A stretch of 64,000 nt of DNA from Bolinopsis microptera. Its lineage: Eukaryota > Ctenophora > Tentaculata > Lobata > Bolinopsidae. The position numbers and the translations under genes are program-made. The DNA is taken from the NCBI RefSeq assembly GCF_026151205.1, contig NC_087081.1:310001-374000 (forward strand), written 5' to 3'. Of the stretch, positions 61,382-64,000 are shown piece by piece; position 1 is the first letter of the stretch, and each line of letters starts with the position of its first letter. Below the pieces are notes generated by a model, which saw only the letters and a list, made by a program, of their open reading frames with translations, ran no database searches and was not told the DNA's origin.

Positions 61382-64000
61382 GTGATTTGATTTTGATTTG
61401 AAACTTTTACAAATAGTACATTATATTGTTTATACAATACAGCAAAGAGAATTAAAAATATACGACATTATTATCATGAGGCATTTGTAGGGTAAAAGTT
61501 GTAGTCCATATTGTATAAATACTAAAAGCATGGTTAAGTGGTACAAGTTCTGGGGGTATACGTATTACAAGTAATAGTTCTACTCCCAGACTCACTAACA
61601 CCACCTCCATCTAAACACACAAAATGTATCTAAAACACGCAAATTTAGAATTATCAAAATAAATACATAATGTATCCATGACCTGACCCATAATGCGCCA
61701 AAAATTGCGCGCGTATCATCACACAGCGCTTAGAAGCAAGATTACAGTCGGATATAAAGTTCGCGTAATCCAGTTAAGTATATTAACTGAGGACTGCACC
61801 AGGGTCAAATCATGGAGACAGAACGTAAATGTTATTTAATATTATTTAATAGATTTATTTTTATATTATAGTTGTTATATTCAGTATCGTGACCGATCTA
61901 TCAGTGGCGGGGGCCCACATATAAATATCATTTGCACTCATTAACTTAGTCAGGGTCTGTCAATTTGTCCCAAAAGTGTTTTGCCAGGTTTGCCTTAAAA
62001 GTTCCGGCATCACTTATCTCTTTAAGGTCAGTTGGTAGGTCATTCCAGACACTGTGTGTTCTGAAGAAGAAGCTTCTCTTAAAGGAGTGAGCTTTTGCTT
62101 CCACAGTACACTTCAGGGAAAGGTGGTCGTGTCTGTTCTGTCGCCTCTGGTTGATATCAGGCATTTGAGATGTATCAACTTCATTATATCTCGAGGGTTG
62201 CCTTATGTTTGAACGCAACCTACCCTGTTCACTGGTTGTTATCGGGGTTAAATAAGGTGGGAGCTTCAGAACAGATTGACCATTGTATATCTGATGGAAT
62301 AATAGTAAGTCTGTGTATTCAAACTTCAGCTCCATTGGCAACATGTCTAGCTCTCTTAATCGAGCCAAGTATTCTAAGTCATTATAGTGATGATCCTGTT
62401 CGCCAAGGATCCACTTAATTGCTCTGCGCTGAATGTTTTCAACTTTGTTATTCAAGACAACACTTGTTGGTCTCCAGACAACACTGCAATTTTCGAAAAG
62501 GCTCCTAACCAGCGCTAGATAGAATGCCCGTTTTTGTTTACGGTCGTTAATAAACCGTAGAGTTCTTTTCATTAGACCTAGACGAGAACTAGCTTTCGTA
62601 CAAAGGTTGACTATGTTCTCCTCCCACTTAAGGTCTGTTCTAACAAAGACCCCAAGGTCTTTTTCACTCTGGACGAAGTCTAGTGCCGTTCCATCTAGGG
62701 TGTAGACAAAGAGCTGAAAGGGGAAAAAACTCAAAATTCCTTTTTCGCTCAATTTGCTTGATATAGAGAGTACCTTACATTTATTGGGGTGAAACTTCAT
62801 TTTGTTTCTTACTGCCCAGCAATGCAGGGCATCTATATCTGCTTGTAGGATCTCATGGTCCCTCCAGCCCACAATTTTACGCCATATTTTGGTGTCATCA
62901 GCGTACAGGGCAATTTTTGTACCTTCACTTACGCATTCTGACATGTCATTAATAAAGAGTACAAAAAACAGAGGTCCTAAAATGGAGCCTTGGGGAACTC
63001 CTGATTGGACATTCTTTTGTTCTGATTGGGATCCCCCAATAATAACACACTGTTTGCGGTCTTTGAGATAGTTCATAATAAACTTCAACAGTGTACCATC
63101 AATTTCAAATTCCGATTTTAATTTCTTTAGGATGACATCATGGTTAACTGAGTCAAAGGCCTTGGCAAAGTCAAAGTATACCACATCAGTTCTGATATTA
63201 TCGTTAATAGACAGTGAAAGACAGTCTATATACCCGACCATTTGTGTAGTACAAGACCTCTGAGGAAGAAAACCATGCTGGTTGTCATGTATTTTATGCT
63301 GGCATTTTGCCAACAGTTCATCTCTCACTATTTTTTCAAAAATTTTCATTGTAAGGCTTGTGAGAGAGATTGGCCGATAATTTTCAACTAAAGTTTTGGG
63401 GCCTTTCTTATGCACAGGTACTACGTTAGCAAATTTCCATTCAGATGGTATCTGACCTATATTATAAGAGATTTTAAAAAGGCTCGAGAGTGGGTATGCA
63501 ATACTATCTCTACAGTTCTTTAAAATTTTGCCATGGATACCATCTGGACCAGCAGCTTTATTAACATTGACATCTTTTAGAATTTTTCGGATTCTGCTGG
63601 TACTGAACTCAATGTCGTTTACTGAGTCATTACTATAATCAATATCAACATCATAATTACTCGCTTCGGAAAACTGTGCAGCAAAATATTCATTGAACAT
63701 TTCAGCTTGGTCTAAGTGATTGTTTCTAAATCTGCCGTTATAGTTTACTGTTCCTGGTATGCGAGTAGATTTTGATGTCGATTTGACATGTTTCCAGAAT
63801 TTCTTTGATATAAGAGCTGGATCATCATCATCATTCAGATTTGATATCATTTTTTGGTCGACCAAATTTTGAAAATCTTTTCTACATTGTGAGAACTTTT
63901 CATAGTCCTCAGCTAGGCATGATCTTTTAGATTTGACTCGTAGTTTTTCTTTTTTGAGACACAGCTGATAAGTGTCAGAGTCAAACCAGGGTGGCTGATC
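61382..64000 (-). mobile_element. CR1-group LINE interrupting copy D, runs off the window
   Basis: The 3' end lies at about 61385, with an (AAATC)-like tail on the minus strand, immediately after the exon 7 splice acceptor of copy D. A 3' UTR of about 560 bp follows, then ORF2. The 5' end is beyond 64000, so target duplication cannot be checked. Confidence 0.75.
61946..64000 (-). CDS. LINE ORF2, linker and reverse transcriptase, partial at the window edge
   Basis: Open without a stop from 64000 to 61946; the internal Met at 63865 is not the start. Begins in the EN-RT linker (PPWFDSDTYQLCLKKEKLRV). RT motifs: KAAGPDGIHGKILKNC, NYRPISLTSLTMKIFEKI, NQHGFLPQRSCTTQMV, VYFDFAKAFDSVNHD, GVPQGSILGPLFFVLFINDM, active site LYADDTKIW, then KDLGVFVRTDLKWEEN. 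It ends in HSVWNDLPTDLKEIS... and a natural stop. Intact, so possibly an active copy. Confidence 0.88.
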   Translation of the reverse strand, partial: DQPPWFDSDTYQLCLKKEKLRVKSKRSCLAEDYEKFSQCRKDFQNLVDQKMISNLNDDDDPALISKKFWKHVKSTSKSTRIPGTVNYNGRFRNNHLDQAEMFNEYFAAQFSEASNYDVDIDYSNDSVNDIEFSTSRIRKILKDVNVNKAAGPDGIHGKILKNCRDSIAYPLSSLFKISYNIGQIPSEWKFANVVPVHKKGPKTLVENYRPISLTSLTMKIFEKIVRDELLAKCQHKIHDNQHGFLPQRSCTTQMVGYIDCLSLSINDNIRTDVVYFDFAKAFDSVNHDVILKKLKSEFEIDGTLLKFIMNYLKDRKQCVIIGGSQSEQKNVQSGVPQGSILGPLFFVLFINDMSECVSEGTKIALYADDTKIWRKIVGWRDHEILQADIDALHCWAVRNKMKFHPNKCKVLSISSKLSEKGILSFFPFQLFVYTLDGTALDFVQSEKDLGVFVRTDLKWEENIVNLCTKASSRLGLMKRTLRFINDRKQKRAFYLALVRSLFENCSVVWRPTSVVLNNKVENIQRRAIKWILGEQDHHYNDLEYLARLRELDMLPMELKFEYTDLLLFHQIYNGQSVLKLPPYLTPITTSEQGRLRSNIRQPSRYNEVDTSQMPDINQRRQNRHDHLSLKCTVEAKAHSFKRSFFFRTHSVWNDLPTDLKEISDAGTFKANLAKHFWDKLTDPD

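Overview
The window is animal genomic DNA. It has short GT-AG introns, dense non-LTR retrotransposons, a Penelope-like element, minisatellites and metazoan-only gene families (an APBB/FE65-type WW+PTB adaptor, a rhodopsin-type GPCR, and PRDM9-type KRAB-like/SET/C2H2 proteins). The retroelement mix and compact introns suggest an invertebrate, possibly a cnidarian or another early-branching lineage. I cannot fix the phylum from sequence alone.

Layout. Bases 179-7039 carry seven exons (+) of an APBB/FE65-like gene: an acidic in-frame repeat, a WW domain and the first PTB domain. A single-exon GPCR lies antisense inside its 3.6-kb intron, and a 43-bp minisatellite follows the last recognised exon. 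About 10.4-18.9 kb is almost certainly poor consensus sequence: homopolymers are inflated everywhere and a tandem repeat inside it is visibly degraded. From 19 to 37 kb is a graveyard of mobile elements. It includes a lone LINE ORF1-type gene, two inverted-repeat elements, and a CR1-like LINE with esterase, PHD, endonuclease and reverse transcriptase (RT) parts. That LINE is split by a 1-kb element with perfect 210-bp inverted repeats joined to a copy of initiator tRNA. Further on are a Penelope-like element with a GIY-YIG nuclease and several truncated LINE fragments. A 60-bp minisatellite with higher-order structure occupies 37.4-38.6 kb.

The highlight is 39.6-61.4 kb: four head-to-tail copies (A-D) of one eight-exon gene, with a basic unit of about 4.5 kb and only about 265 bp between a stop codon and the next start. 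The spliced products of A, B and C (1000, 1000 and 999 residues) have the complete PRDM9 architecture: a KRAB/SSX-type N-terminus, a basic and acidic linker, a zinc knuckle, a PR/SET domain with the three expected catalytic tyrosines, and a C-terminal C2H2 array. The copies are nearly identical outside the fingers, but inside them they differ mainly at the DNA-contacting helix positions (-1, 2, 3 and 6). This looks like a family of PRDM9-like methyltransferases with diversified DNA targets. Copy B carries a 3-kb LINE in intron 5, a second LINE sits between A and B, and copy D is cut at exon 7 by a third LINE that runs off the window end.

How the genes could work together is inference. If these are true PRDM9 orthologues they would mark meiotic recombination sites with H3K4/H3K36 methylation, each paralogue at its own set of sequences.
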